DNA of 64,000 nt from Bacteroidaceae bacterium (GCA_017555585.1 JAFZGA010000016.1:27984-91983); one strand, 5' to 3'. Positions 19,963 through 31,146 are shown, numbered from the stretch's first letter. The notes: generated by a model from the sequence alone, not told the origin. Numbers and translations are program-made.

Positions 19963-20520
19963 ATGATTGACGAGAAAGTCAGAGAAATAAAGAAGGAACT
20001 TCGTTTGGCCATGAACGGTGTCGTTTCATCAATACAGCGCAATCATGGTTTGAACTACAAGATAAATTTCGGCGTTGAGATTCCACGTCTCAAAGGAATT
20101 GCCACAAGATTCGAGAAAGACGAAGAGCTTGCCAAGAGACTGTGGCTGGACAATATCAGGGAATGCAAGCTGCTTGCCATATTCCTGCTACCCGAAGAGG
20201 CATATCCCACTATTGCTGAAAAATGGATTGAGGAGACTCCGTTCACCGAAATTGCCGACCATTTGACAATGGTGGTGCTGAGCAGATTACCCGATGCAGC
20301 AACCAAGGCTATAGAGTGGATACAGAATAGCGAAGGTATGTTCCGTTATTGTGGATACATGACATTGACACATCTGTTCAGAAGAGGTATTGGACTTGAC
20401 AAAGAGCAGGAAGAGTGCTATCTTGCAGAAGCAAGGAGAATTGAGGAGGTCGAGGAGAGGAAAACAGTAATTATGGCTGCATACAACTCTTTGGGACACT
20501 ACGGTGACAGCGAGGAATAG
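19963..20520 (+). CDS. AlkD-like DNA alkylation repair protein
   Basis: A 185-residue all-helical protein resembling the HEAT-repeat DNA glycosylases of the AlkD family, which remove bulky or positively charged alkylated bases without base flipping. Visible family traits are the GVEIPRLKGIATRF segment, paired helices such as LWLDNIRECKLLAIFLLPE and FTEIADHLTMVVLSRLPD, and Trp/Asp positions typical of the repeats. It is shorter than classical AlkD (about 230 residues), so it may bind DNA without full enzyme activity. It lies between the AraC-type gene and the Fur-family gene. Confidence 0.7.
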   Translation: MIDEKVREIKKELRLAMNGVVSSIQRNHGLNYKINFGVEIPRLKGIATRFEKDEELAKRLWLDNIRECKLLAIFLLPEEAYPTIAEKWIEETPFTEIADHLTMVVLSRLPDAATKAIEWIQNSEGMFRYCGYMTLTHLFRRGIGLDKEQEECYLAEARRIEEVEERKTVIMAAYNSLGHYGDSEE

Positions 20521-20604
20521 CCACAAAAACCACTATTTGCAAGTTGTATAAAGATTTTATAGAAATTTAAACGGATTTCTGTTCTATAATATACAAAAAA
20601 GAGG

Positions 20605-20633
20605 TAACTTTGTAAAGTGAACTGGACTTCACT
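20605..20633 (+). promoter_or_regulatory. -7 box and inverted repeat upstream of the Fur-family gene
   Basis: TAACTTTG (20605-20612) fits the -7 consensus. An inverted repeat, AGTGAA-CTGGAC-TTCACT (20616-20633), covers the expected transcription start, where a repressor would block initiation. Autoregulation by the Fur-like protein is an inference. Confidence 0.45.
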
Positions 20634-20696
20634 ATTACGAGAATAGGCCACATCCGTTGTAAAGAAGTTCCACCCGTTTCACTATCTTCAAAGGAT

Positions 20697-22444
<1,748 letters not shown>

Positions 22445-22463
22445 GACGTTAAAGATACAGCAT

Positions 22464-22490
22464 GTAGGGGCAGGGTCAGCCTGCCCTTAC
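22464..22490 (+). repeat. REP-like hairpin in the purA-peptidase gap
   Basis: Eleven-base-pair stem GTAGGGGCAGG / CCTGCCCTTAC (one G-T pair) with a 5-nt loop and no T-tract. Its GTAGGGGC opening resembles dispersed short palindromes of many bacterial genomes, so it may be a repeat element or an attenuating or mRNA-stabilising hairpin. Only one copy is seen in this window. Confidence 0.45.
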
Positions 22491-22519
22491 TTATAAAATT
22501 TAATCTTAATTAATTATCT

Positions 22520-23230
22520 ATGTTTCTTACAGCAGCATACACAACAGTCGGCTACGACTTCACATACATATTCCTGTTCCTGGGTATTGCCATTGTAAGC
22601 TACATTGTTCAGGCAAACCTTAAAAGGAAGTTCGAGCAATACTCAAAGATGCCCATCGGCATGACAGGACGCGACATCGCCATCAAGATGTTGCACGATA
22701 ACGGCATATACGATGTCAAAGTCACATCTACACCCGGTATGCTTACCGACCACTACAACCCTGCCACAAAGACCGTAAATCTGAGCGAAGGGGTATATAA
22801 TTCGGCAAGCATTGCAGCCGCAGCCGTTGCAGCACACGAGTGCGGACACGCATTGCAACATGCAATGGCTTACGCACCTCTGAAGATGAGGTCGGCACTT
22901 GTGCCTATAGTACAGTTCTCGTCAAGCATAATGTCGTGGGTATTGCTTATAGGTATCATAACCATACAAAGCATGCCACAGCTTTTGTTGGCAGGAATCA
23001 TACTTTTTGCAACCACCACGCTGTTCAGCTTTATCACCTTACCTGTTGAGATTGACGCAAGCCGCAGAGCTTTGACATGGTTGCAGATAACAGGAATAAC
23101 AAATTCACAGAACCACAAATATGCAACTGCAGCTTTGCGCTCGGCTGCATACACATACGTTGTTGCGGCACTGTCGTCATTGGCAACACTGCTATACTAT
23201 GTAATGATTTACTTAAACAGACGCGATTAA
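22520..23230 (+). CDS. Membrane zinc metallopeptidase, YugP family
   Basis: A 236-residue integral membrane protease of the YugP family. A hydrophobic segment at residues about 12-31 leads into the cytoplasm-facing domain. [11 protein letters not shown] holds the HExxH zinc motif (His106, Glu107, His110), and three to four more hydrophobic segments follow, with [12 protein letters not shown] as the conserved post-helix motif. The physiological substrate is not established. It ends 4 nt before hisS, so both probably share a transcript with purA. Confidence 0.92.
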   Translation: MFLTAAYTTVGYDFTYIFLFLGIAIVSYIVQANLKRKFEQYSKMPIGMTGRDIAIKMLHDNGIYDVKVTSTPGMLTDHYNPATKTVNLSEGVYNSASIAAAAVAAHECGHALQHAMAYAPLKMRSALVPIVQFSSSIMSWVLLIGIITIQSMPQLLLAGIILFATTTLFSFITLPVEIDASRRALTWLQITGITNSQNHKYATAALRSAAYTYVVAALSSLATLLYYVMIYLNRRD

Positions 23231-23234
23231 TAAA

Positions 23235-24596
23235 ATGGCAGCAAAACCATCTATACCAAAGGGAACACGTGACTTCTCACCCGTTGAGATGTCCAAGAGA
23301 AACTATATATTCGATACCATACGCGAAGCATTTCACCTGTTCGGATTCCAGCAGATTGAGACACCTGCTATGGAAAACCTATCTACATTGATGGGCAAAT
23401 ATGGCGAAGAGGGCGACAAGCTCCTGTTCAAGATTCAGAACTCCGGCGACTACTTCAAAGAATTGACAGACGAAGAGCTGTTGAGCCGCAACGCAGCAAA
23501 ACTTGCATCAAAATTCTGCGAGAAGGGACTGAGATATGACTTGACCGTGCCTTTCGCACGCTATGTGGTGATGCACCGCGAGGAACTTGTGTTCCCATTC
23601 AAGCGTTACCAGATACAGCCTGTATGGCGCGCCGACCGTCCACAGAAAGGACGTTACCGCGAATTCTATCAGTGCGATGCCGACATCATAGGCAACAACT
23701 CATTGATTAATGAAGTTGAACTTATACAACTTATTGACCATGTGTTCGGCAAGTTGAACATACGCGTGGCGATAAAACTGAACAACCGCAAGGTGCTTGC
23801 CGGAATAGCCGACGTAATTGGTGAGCCCGACAAGATCATCGACATCACAGTTGCAATAGATAAGATTGACAAGATTGGTCTTGACGGTGTCATTGCCGAA
23901 CTGAAGAGCAAAGGCATAAGCGATGAATCAATAGAAAAGCTATTGCCTATACTTAAAGCACAGGGCAACAACGACGAAAAGATGCAGATTCTTGCCGAGA
24001 CACTCAAGGAGAATGCCATAGGTGAGAAAGGTGTTGAGGAATTGAGATTCATACTTGACACATTCAAGAAGATTAACCTTAACAGCACACTCGACCTTGA
24101 CTTGACCCTTGCACGCGGATTGAACTACTACACAGGAGCAATTCTCGAGGTGAAGGCACTCGACGTTGCAATAGGCAGCATCACCGGTGGCGGACGATAC
24201 GACAACCTAACCGGCGTATTCGGCATGGAGGGCGTTTCGGGTGTTGGTATCTCGTTCGGTGCCGACCGCATATACGACGTAATGAATCAGCTCGACCTTT
24301 ACCCCAAAGAGTCAATCCACACCACAAAGGTTATGTTCGTAAACTTTGGCGACAGAGAGGCATTGCACTCATTGAAGATTATCAGTGAACTTCGCAAGGC
24401 AGGTATCTCGGCTGAACTTTTCCCAAGCAGCGACAAGATGAAAAAACAGATGGGATATGCCAACAGCCACAGCATACCGTTTGTTGCAATCATCGGCGAG
24501 CAGGAGATGACCGACGGTACCATTGCACTGAAGAACATGACTACCGGCGAACAAAGAACAGTTACAGCCCAAGAGTTGAAAGAGATTCTTGCATAA
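23235..24596 (+). CDS. hisS: Histidyl-tRNA synthetase
   Basis: Class II aminoacyl-tRNA synthetase charging tRNA-His. At 453 residues it is slightly longer than the E. coli enzyme. Motif 1 lies near [13 protein letters not shown]. Motif 2 is [15 protein letters not shown], and the histidine-specific signatures ARGLNYYTG and [12 protein letters not shown] (motif 3 region) are present. The C-terminal anticodon-binding domain begins near [14 protein letters not shown]. The start ATG lies 4 nt behind the peptidase stop. A strong terminator follows at 24613. Confidence 0.97.
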   Translation: MAAKPSIPKGTRDFSPVEMSKRNYIFDTIREAFHLFGFQQIETPAMENLSTLMGKYGEEGDKLLFKIQNSGDYFKELTDEELLSRNAAKLASKFCEKGLRYDLTVPFARYVVMHREELVFPFKRYQIQPVWRADRPQKGRYREFYQCDADIIGNNSLINEVELIQLIDHVFGKLNIRVAIKLNNRKVLAGIADVIGEPDKIIDITVAIDKIDKIGLDGVIAELKSKGISDESIEKLLPILKAQGNNDEKMQILAETLKENAIGEKGVEELRFILDTFKKINLNSTLDLDLTLARGLNYYTGAILEVKALDVAIGSITGGGRYDNLTGVFGMEGVSGVGISFGADRIYDVMNQLDLYPKESIHTTKVMFVNFGDREALHSLKIISELRKAGISAELFPSSDKMKKQMGYANSHSIPFVAIIGEQEMTDGTIALKNMTTGEQRTVTAQELKEILA

Positions 24597-24612
24597 AGCA
24601 ATACATCCATAA

Positions 24613-24655
24613 TAAAGAAAGCGACAGGTTGTTTTGACACCTGTCGCTTTCTTTA
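24613..24655. terminator. Terminator between hisS and viaA
   Basis: Seventeen-base-pair stem TAAAGAAAGCGACAGGT with its exact complement around a 9-nt loop. It serves hisS on the plus strand, and its distal arm overlaps the stop codon of the minus-strand viaA gene. Confidence 0.87.
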
Positions 24656-26095
24656 TATTTCCACTATCTCATCAAACATCTCTCTCCACCCCATCTCTTT
24701 GGCATGACCTATTTTAAGTCCATAGAACCTTGTACCCTGACGGCGGTACTCTGCAAGACGCTTGCGTTGAGCGATGCCGCACATGGGTATTATGAAATCC
24801 GTACACCACAGCACATCGGCCGACGCGTACTCACCCTTGGCGAGCAAAGAGAACACCTCATCCATCATTTTCACGGCATTGGTGTCACCTGCCGACTTTT
24901 GCCTGAAGAAATCGAGCAGTGCAGTACGGTTGCACTTTACATCAATTGGCTGTGCAGCTACAGAAAAGGAGACTAAAAAGAGGTTGCGCCGTTGACGTTC
25001 GGCAATGAGCAACAGTTTCATCATCAACGAGTTCACCACAAGTTCCGGCTGGCCACTCATGCTGCCCGAGCGATCCACACACACAATCATGGGACCTTTG
25101 AGCCTTGCCGGTCTGCGGTTCAGGTTCCTCGCAGGCTTCAGCATCTCACTCTTGTGGCGAAAACTCTGCAGGCTGTTGGTTGCATATCTGTACAGAAAGA
25201 CATCGTACAGCACGTCATCACCACACAGTGCACACTCGAAAGGCAACATTGAACGTATGTCCTGTCCAAGCCTCACTCCAAGGATATCACTCTTTGAGGC
25301 ATGCTCCAGCTTCATTCCGCCGCCATACGCTACAGACATGCGTTCCGTGCCGTCATCATCGGCAATGCGGCCCATAAGGTTTGCAATGCGCTCAAGCTGC
25401 GGATATCTTTTCTGCACCTTGACAACGCGCAGATATTGCTCAAAGACAAGAGTATTCCACTGCCCTCCCATCATACCCCATGCTTGGAAGAACATCTCCT
25501 TTTCAACATCATTCCTTTTAAGATACTCGGGAATTGATTCAAGATTCTGTTTTAGAGTTCTGCTGTTACGTTCACGTATCTCATCAACATCGTGCCGTTG
25601 CTGCTCCTGCCTACGGCGGTCAAAGGCCTTGCTCCAGTCTTCGATCATCTTTTTCCAGACCTCATCATCGGCAAGCCCGCCCTCGTTACCGAACTTCTCC
25701 CTATAGTAACGCTCGTCAAAACCAAACTGCCGGAATTCGTCACTTATCTCGGAGAGCAGCCGTCTCCATCCGTCGCGTTTCTTACGTTCGCTCCACAAGA
25801 GTGCATTCTTCATACCCTGCAGCTGCCCTTGCGCACATGAGTTCCTGAACTTCTCGCGTGTGACAATCTGTTTAATGAATGCAAGCATATTATCATAGAA
25901 CACACGTGCCTTAACATCATCACTCAACACACTGTATATGACAAATGGGTCACTCATCACCTCATAAAGATAATTCTCGAGAAGGTCTGTGAGGTGTTGG
26001 CCGCTCCTGTCGGGCAGGATACCGGTCTTCACAAAAGCATCAAGAATATTGACATAGTGCCACCCTTCGGCATAATTTTCACTTATATCAGCCAT
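24653..26095 (-). CDS. viaA: VWA-domain protein ViaA, partner of RavA
   Basis: A 480-residue protein matching ViaA in length and layout: a helical N-terminal half (residues 1-300) and a C-terminal von Willebrand A domain. The MIDAS motif is IVCVDRSGSMSG, with Asp341, and the later acidic/Thr ligands lie near SAGDTNAVKM and WCTDFIIP. In E. coli ViaA stimulates the RavA ATPase and the pair acts at the inner membrane on respiratory complexes and aminoglycoside sensitivity. I start at ATG 26095, overlapping the ravA stop by 8 nt; a GTG at 26107 is the alternative. It is translationally coupled to ravA, and its stop lies within the hisS terminator. Confidence 0.87.
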   Translation of the reverse strand: MADISENYAEGWHYVNILDAFVKTGILPDRSGQHLTDLLENYLYEVMSDPFVIYSVLSDDVKARVFYDNMLAFIKQIVTREKFRNSCAQGQLQGMKNALLWSERKKRDGWRRLLSEISDEFRQFGFDERYYREKFGNEGGLADDEVWKKMIEDWSKAFDRRRQEQQRHDVDEIRERNSRTLKQNLESIPEYLKRNDVEKEMFFQAWGMMGGQWNTLVFEQYLRVVKVQKRYPQLERIANLMGRIADDDGTERMSVAYGGGMKLEHASKSDILGVRLGQDIRSMLPFECALCGDDVLYDVFLYRYATNSLQSFRHKSEMLKPARNLNRRPARLKGPMIVCVDRSGSMSGQPELVVNSLMMKLLLIAERQRRNLFLVSFSVAAQPIDVKCNRTALLDFFRQKSAGDTNAVKMMDEVFSLLAKGEYASADVLWCTDFIIPMCGIAQRKRLAEYRRQGTRFYGLKIGHAKEMGWREMFDEIVEI

Positions 26096-27632
26096 AGAGC
26101 AACTCACTTATATCCGCCCTTGTCAGGGCAATCTGTTTCATTATTCCACTTGCAACAGTACGCATATGCTCCACATCGGCAGGAGCTATGAAGATATTGT
26201 CGGCAAGAGAGCTGTTCATACCGTTCAACGCCGTTGCTATCTGCTCAACTTCGGTCTCATAGTCATACCCATCGGCATCAAAGAGATTGCCCTGTCTGCT
26301 ATTCAGTGCCGCCATTTCACTTGCCGTATAACGCTCCAGTTCGCAGCGTACGCCGTTGACATACAGGAATTCGCGGTCACGCATTAGCCTAACCTTCTCG
26401 CCTTCATTGTAGCTTGTAGCGCCAAAAGCCCTGATGCGTTGCTTGACTGTGTCGGTAGAATCCGTGTACAAATGCCCTGACGCGGAAGTACGCTCCGTAA
26501 TATGCGGCAGACGGTGAAAATCGGAAGCGAAGATATACGTGTTACCTGTGTTGTAGGTACTTAGCCTGTAGTAGAAATCGTCGAAGAGGATGAGGTTGGC
26601 ATCCTCGGGGCGCGGCTGCATCTTTGACTCTGCCAATGCCGCCGCAGCACGTTTCAGTCGCACAGTCTTTTCAACACGTTGCTGCAACAGGGCATGGCGT
26701 CTGTTCACAGCTGCAAACAATGAATCAATTACCGCCTCACGTACTACCCCACACTCGGAGGGCTCATTCCACAGACAATATGCCAGCACTGCAACATCCG
26801 ACAGGTTGGCCACACTACGCCCATGCACAAAAGCCGATGCCCTCAACAGGTTCACGGCCTTTTTCCAACGGCGGTCACTCACATATATGCTGTAGACAGC
26901 CCCGCTCTCCTTGTCCGTGATGTTCCTCAAACGCTCACGTATGTAAAGGATACTCTCCTTGACGCTGTCGTCTACACCAACCGCAGCAATCTCCTTTCGC
27001 CAACTGTCATATTCGGCAGCGGTTATCTGCAACGGCTCCAGTTTTGTCAGGCTGTGCACCTCATCAGTATCAAAAATCATTGAAAAGAAGGCATTATTGT
27101 CCTTTACGCCATGCGATACGTAACGCACAAGGAACCTGTCCCACAGGGCATCGAGCCCCTCGCCCTCGGCAGGCAGCTCATTACTTGCCGCCACCAACAG
27201 CTTTAAAGGCAGTTCCACCTCGCTGTTTCCATTACGGAAAACCTTCTCATTCAGGGCTGTAAGCAGCGTGTTATGGATAGCAGGCCCCGCTTTCCATATC
27301 TCGTCTAGAAAGACGACATCGGCGGTTGGCAGATACCCGTCAATGACACGTTCATAGGTATCATTCTCCTTAAGTTTGCTTATGCTCACAGGACCAAAGA
27401 TATCGTCGGGTGTACTGAAACGTGACATAAGGTACTCAAAAGAGCGCGCACCGGCAAAGGCATCCTTCAGCCTGCGCGCAACCATACTCTTTGCCACTCC
27501 CGGAGGGCCAAGAAGAATCATACTCTCGCCTGCCAATGCAGCCAAAATTCCCAAACGCAGCTCGGTCTCCTTCTCATACACACCACGGCCTATCTCGCCA
27601 AGCAATTCCAATATTCTATCCTTAATACCCAT
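26088..27632 (-). CDS. ravA: MoxR-family AAA+ ATPase RavA
   Basis: A hexameric MoxR-type AAA+ chaperone, about 514 residues, close to E. coli RavA in length. Walker A is GPPGVAKS (residues 42-49), followed by the RavA-like FEYLMSRFSTPDDIFGP and Walker B VVFLDEIWKAGPAI. Sensor 1 is LLVAASNELP and the arginine-finger region is LDALWDRFLVRY. The C-terminal third would hold the RavA-specific domain. I favour ATG 27632 because a TTTG-19-TATCTTCG promoter (27682-27652) leaves almost no leader for ATG 27644. It overlaps viaA, giving a two-gene operon. E. coli RavA also binds the lysine decarboxylase LdcI; no such gene is near here. Confidence 0.9.
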   Translation of the reverse strand: MGIKDRILELLGEIGRGVYEKETELRLGILAALAGESMILLGPPGVAKSMVARRLKDAFAGARSFEYLMSRFSTPDDIFGPVSISKLKENDTYERVIDGYLPTADVVFLDEIWKAGPAIHNTLLTALNEKVFRNGNSEVELPLKLLVAASNELPAEGEGLDALWDRFLVRYVSHGVKDNNAFFSMIFDTDEVHSLTKLEPLQITAAEYDSWRKEIAAVGVDDSVKESILYIRERLRNITDKESGAVYSIYVSDRRWKKAVNLLRASAFVHGRSVANLSDVAVLAYCLWNEPSECGVVREAVIDSLFAAVNRRHALLQQRVEKTVRLKRAAAALAESKMQPRPEDANLILFDDFYYRLSTYNTGNTYIFASDFHRLPHITERTSASGHLYTDSTDTVKQRIRAFGATSYNEGEKVRLMRDREFLYVNGVRCELERYTASEMAALNSRQGNLFDADGYDYETEVEQIATALNGMNSSLADNIFIAPADVEHMRTVASGIMKQIALTRADISELLYG

Positions 27633-27651
27633 TTTTACATTCATATTTGCG

Positions 27652-27682
27652 CGAAGATAGCAAATAGTTGCACAAAATCAAA
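27652..27682 (-). promoter_or_regulatory. Promoter of ravA-viaA (variant -7 box)
   Basis: On the minus strand TTTG (27682-27679), 19 nt, then TATCTTCG (27659-27652). The transcription start near 27645 favours the ATG at 27632 over that at 27644. Confidence 0.5.
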
Positions 27683-27742
27683 CGGCACAAAGATGCGGAG
27701 CCTACAAAAAACACCTCTTATATAAAAATAAGCAGAATTTAT

Positions 27743-27773
27743 TTTGTCAACAATTCGGTTTACACTATTTTTG
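27743..27773 (+). promoter_or_regulatory. Promoter of pta-ackA
   Basis: TTTG (27743-27746), 19 nt, TATTTTTG (27766-27773): a textbook Bacteroidota promoter. The leader to the pta ATG at 27848 is about 68 nt. Confidence 0.7.
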
Positions 27774-27847
27774 CATATAGTATGCCTGCGTGATAGCACT
27801 CCACAGACATAAAAAACAGAATTTCACAAAATTAAATTATTTATACT

Positions 27848-28858
27848 ATGGATGTTATTAAAAGTTTGATTGAGCGCGCTCAACAGAACAAGCAGCGCAT
27901 CGTTCTCCCCGAAGGTACAGAGGAGCGTACACTCAAGGCTGCCGACAAAGCTATCGCTGACGGCATTGCAGAGGTTATTCTTATTGCGAACCGCGAAGAG
28001 GTTCTCGCTCTTGCTGAAAAGAACGATCTTACCAACATTGAGAAGGCTACTATCATCGACCCTAACAACAACCCTGATGCAGAGAAGTATGCAAACTTGC
28101 TTTTCGAATTGCGTAAGTCAAAGGGTATGACAATGGAGGATGCACAGAAACTCGTATGCAACCCATTGTATCTCGGTTGCCTTATCATCAAGAATGGCGA
28201 TGCTGACGGCCAGGTAGCAGGTGCTCTCAACACAACAGGTAATGTACTCCGCCCTGCATTGCAGATTATCAAGACTACTCCGGGTATCTCTTGTGTTAGC
28301 GGCGCCATGATGCTTATCACAAATGCAAAGGAGTATGGCGAGGATGGTGTTCTTTTTGTTGCTGACGTTGCCGTTACTCCACAGCCTGATGCAAACCAGC
28401 TTTCACAGATTGCTGTATGTACTGCACAGACAGCAAAGGCTATCGGTGGTTTTGAGGAGCCACGCGTTGCCATGTTGAGTTTCTCTACAAAGGGGTCTGC
28501 AAAGCACGAAATGGTAGACAAGGTGACAGAGGCTACAAAGCTTGCTCACGAGCTTGACCCAGAGTTGTCACTCGACGGCGAATTGCAGGCTGACGCAGCA
28601 CTTGTTCCATTCGTAGGACAGAGCAAGGCTCCAGGTTCAAAGGTTGCAGGTAAGGCTAATGTACTAGTATTCCCTGACCTTGGCGCAGGTAACATCGGTT
28701 ACAAGCTCGTTCAGCGTTTGGGTAATGCAGAGGCTATCGGTCCAGTACTCCAGGGTATCGCTCGTCCTGTGAACGACCTTTCACGCGGTTGTTCTGTAGA
28801 GGATGTTTATATGATGATTGCAATCACTGCAAACCAGGCTATTGCTGCAAAGAAATAA
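27848..28858 (+). CDS. pta: Phosphate acetyltransferase
   Basis: Converts acetyl-CoA and phosphate to acetyl phosphate, the first step of the acetate-forming, ATP-yielding pathway. The 336 residues fit the short, single-domain Pta class, without the N-terminal regulatory domain of the E. coli enzyme. Visible are RIVLPEGTEERTLKAADKA, NPLYLGCLIIKNGDADGQVA, MLSFSTKGSAKHEMVDKV, ELQADAALVP and the closing NVLVFPDLGAGNIGYKLVQR. Codons are strongly biased to GGT, CGT and GCT, consistent with heavy expression. ackA follows after 30 nt in the same transcript. Confidence 0.97.
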   Translation: MDVIKSLIERAQQNKQRIVLPEGTEERTLKAADKAIADGIAEVILIANREEVLALAEKNDLTNIEKATIIDPNNNPDAEKYANLLFELRKSKGMTMEDAQKLVCNPLYLGCLIIKNGDADGQVAGALNTTGNVLRPALQIIKTTPGISCVSGAMMLITNAKEYGEDGVLFVADVAVTPQPDANQLSQIAVCTAQTAKAIGGFEEPRVAMLSFSTKGSAKHEMVDKVTEATKLAHELDPELSLDGELQADAALVPFVGQSKAPGSKVAGKANVLVFPDLGAGNIGYKLVQRLGNAEAIGPVLQGIARPVNDLSRGCSVEDVYMMIAITANQAIAAKK

Positions 28859-28888
28859 TTAAACAACAAATAAACACAAATATACGAT

Positions 28889-30094
28889 ATGATAATATTA
28901 GTATTGAACTGTGGTAGTTCATCAATCAAATATCAGTTGATTGACATTGAGGCAAAGAACGTTCTTGCAAAGGGTGGTATTGAAAAGATTGGTCTTGAAG
29001 GCTCATTCATCAAGTTCAACCTCCCAAACGGTGAGAAGGAGACAATCTTCGCATCTATTCCAGAGCACACAATTGGTGTACGCTTGATTTTTGATATCCT
29101 TACAAGCGAAAAATTCGGTGCCGTAAATTCTATTGACGAAATTGACGCTGTAGGTCACCGTATGGTACATGGTGGTGAGAAGTTCAGCGCATCGACACTG
29201 CTGACCGACGAGGTTCTTGAGGTATTCGAGGCTTGCAACGACCTTGCACCACTCCACAACCCGGCAAACCTAAAGGGTGTAAATGCCGTTAAGGAGGTTG
29301 CTCCCGATATGCCACAGGTTGGTGTATTCGACACAGCATTCCACCAGACAATGCCTGACTACGCATATATGTATGCTCTCCCATACGAGCTTTATGAGAA
29401 CTACGGCGTACGTCGCTACGGTTTCCACGGAACATCACACCGTTATATCACAAAGCGTGCACTCGAGATGCTCAACATGCCTGCAGAGGGCAGCAAGATC
29501 ATTACTTGCCACATTGGTAACGGTGCTTCTATCGCTGCAGTAAAGGATGGCAAGAGCGTTGACACATCAATGGGTATGACTCCGCTTGCCGGTCTCATGA
29601 TGGGTACCCGCAGTGGCGATGTTGACCCAGGTGCTTTCCCATATATCATGGACAAGACAGGACTTGACATGCAGGGTGTAATCGACATGCTCAACAAGAA
29701 GTCGGGTGTTGCAGGTATCACAGGCATTTCATCGGATATGCGCGAGGTGAAGGCTGCTGCCGACGAGGGCAACAAGCGCGCCCAGCTTTCAAACACAATG
29801 AACTTCTACCGCATCAAGAAGTACATCGGCGCATATGCTGCTGCCATGGGCGGTGTTGACGTAATCATCTTCGCAGGTGGTGTAGGTGAAAACCAGCAGG
29901 ATTGCCGCGAGGCTGCACTCGAAGGTCTTGAATTCCTCGGCGTCAAGCTCGACAAGGAGGTAAACAACAAGATGCGTGGTGAAGAGGCTGTACTTTCTAC
30001 TCCTGATTCAAAAGTCAAGGTATTACTTGTTCCAACAGACGAGGAGATGATGATCGCCAGCGACACATACGAGATTGTAAAAGGATTGAAATAA
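28889..30094 (+). CDS. ackA: Acetate kinase
   Basis: Transfers phosphate from acetyl phosphate to ADP, giving acetate and ATP. The 401 residues match the family. The ASKHA-fold motifs are ILVLNCGSSSIKYQ (signature 1), VGVFDTAFHQTMP, FHGTSHRYITKRA (signature 2), ITCHIGNGASIAAV, and the nucleotide-binding VIIFAGGVGENQQDCR. The catalytic Asp is the one in GVFDTAFH. It lies 30 nt behind pta and ends at the hairpin at 30113. It shares the biased codon use of pta. Confidence 0.98.
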   Translation: MIILVLNCGSSSIKYQLIDIEAKNVLAKGGIEKIGLEGSFIKFNLPNGEKETIFASIPEHTIGVRLIFDILTSEKFGAVNSIDEIDAVGHRMVHGGEKFSASTLLTDEVLEVFEACNDLAPLHNPANLKGVNAVKEVAPDMPQVGVFDTAFHQTMPDYAYMYALPYELYENYGVRRYGFHGTSHRYITKRALEMLNMPAEGSKIITCHIGNGASIAAVKDGKSVDTSMGMTPLAGLMMGTRSGDVDPGAFPYIMDKTGLDMQGVIDMLNKKSGVAGITGISSDMREVKAAADEGNKRAQLSNTMNFYRIKKYIGAYAAAMGGVDVIIFAGGVGENQQDCREAALEGLEFLGVKLDKEVNNKMRGEEAVLSTPDSKVKVLLVPTDEEMMIASDTYEIVKGLK

Positions 30095-30112
30095 TTATCC
30101 ATTATAAATCCA

Positions 30113-30147
30113 AAAGAAAGGCTTCACTAAAAGTGAAGCCTTTCTTT
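30113..30147. terminator. Terminator between ackA and a convergent lipoprotein gene
   Basis: Sixteen-base-pair perfect stem AAAGAAAGGCTTCACT with its complement and a 3-nt loop, with A-rich and T-rich sides for both directions. Confidence 0.87.
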
Positions 30148-30165
30148 ATGGAATGAAGTTGTATT

Positions 30166-31011
30166 TTACTGAACCGAAGCCTCTGTAGCATTCTCCTGCG
30201 AGCGCTGTTGGCTCTTGATAAGGAAATCGAGCGAACGCTGCGCCTCATCGCGCATGGAACGTGCCTCCTCAACCATTTTCAACAGATTGGAAAGTTCAAT
30301 GACACGTTTGATTGCCTTTGCATCATCGTCACGCAACATATATTCATATTTTCCCTGTTCACCAGAGATGTTCACCTTGACCGGATCTGTTGCCGAAGCT
30401 ATGAAATCCATCACGCCATCATCGGCACCATAACGATAATCACGACGCTCATTATACACACCAAGATACCAATACGATCTCGAAGAAAATGGATTTTCAC
30501 AGATTACGAAGCTCTCTCCCGAAGAGACCTTCAATGTCTTGTGGGAAATCTTTGCACCACGATAGTATGATGCAAGATAGGCATCACCGTTCTCCTTGAC
30601 ACTTGCACGAAGGAAGCTGTTGAACGGATTCAGTGCTATAGCCTGTGAAGGAACTGTATAATAGCCCATATCCTGATACTGTGCGTCCTTGTTGAATGTG
30701 AATCCTGTAACAAGAGAATCACGACGCTCCACAAGCATGTCGTACATTCCTGTAAAATATTCTACATCGCGCTGCTTCTCCTTGAGCATAACCTCACGAC
30801 GCAATATTTCGGCCTCACGACGTGTCTTGTAAGCCTTAGGATATGTCATTGAGATACTGTCAATAAGTATTCTTGCACTATTGTACTCATCGGCGGCATA
30901 CAGTTCCTGTGCTTCGGCAAGCAAGAGACGTGCCGGTTCTTCAATGGATTTTTCACATGAAAAAAGAGTAAATGTTGCCGTCAACAGCAAAAGCAGATGT
31001 AGTTTTTTCAT
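30166..31011 (-). CDS. Coiled-coil lipoprotein of unknown function
   Basis: A 281-residue predicted lipoprotein with lipobox TLFSC (MKKLHLLLLLTATFTLFSCE). Residues about 25-95 are helical and TPR-like (LLLAEAQELYAADEYNSARI, ILIDSISMTYPKAYKTRREA). The middle is a beta domain (GYYTVPSQAIALNPF, SYWYLGVYNERRDYRYGADD). A C-terminal helix rich in Arg, Glu and Gln (KMVEEARSMRDEAQRSLDFL) is probably a coiled coil. I start at ATG 31011 rather than 31029 because it begins the signal peptide directly. I do not recognise a named family. A well-formed promoter lies upstream on the minus strand. Confidence 0.78.
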   Translation of the reverse strand: MKKLHLLLLLTATFTLFSCEKSIEEPARLLLAEAQELYAADEYNSARILIDSISMTYPKAYKTRREAEILRREVMLKEKQRDVEYFTGMYDMLVERRDSLVTGFTFNKDAQYQDMGYYTVPSQAIALNPFNSFLRASVKENGDAYLASYYRGAKISHKTLKVSSGESFVICENPFSSRSYWYLGVYNERRDYRYGADDGVMDFIASATDPVKVNISGEQGKYEYMLRDDDAKAIKRVIELSNLLKMVEEARSMRDEAQRSLDFLIKSQQRSQENATEASVQ

Positions 31012-31058
31012 TGCATTAATGTTTTTCATCAGGCATGACAGTTATTGGACATGCATTG

Positions 31059-31090
31059 CAAAAATACATTATTTATCAATACTCGTCAAA
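31059..31090 (-). promoter_or_regulatory. Promoter of the coiled-coil lipoprotein gene
   Basis: Minus strand: TTTG (31090-31087), 20 nt, TATTTTTG (31066-31059). Both boxes match the consensus exactly. The leader to the ATG at 31011 is about 40 nt. Confidence 0.65.
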
Positions 31091-31146
31091 AAAGGCAGAC
31101 TATTTTTAATATTACATCGATAAATGAACTGTTTTTAATCAACGGC

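Noticed and set aside
20616-20633. Same operator as the dyad at 7687-7701
   Set aside because: Both use AGTGAA and TTCACT, but in opposite order (diverging versus converging arms) and with different spacers, so they are not the same site.
25005-25706. A 233-codon plus-strand frame inside viaA
   Set aside because: Antisense shadow; Ser/Arg/Cys-rich translation typical of a reversed coding strand.
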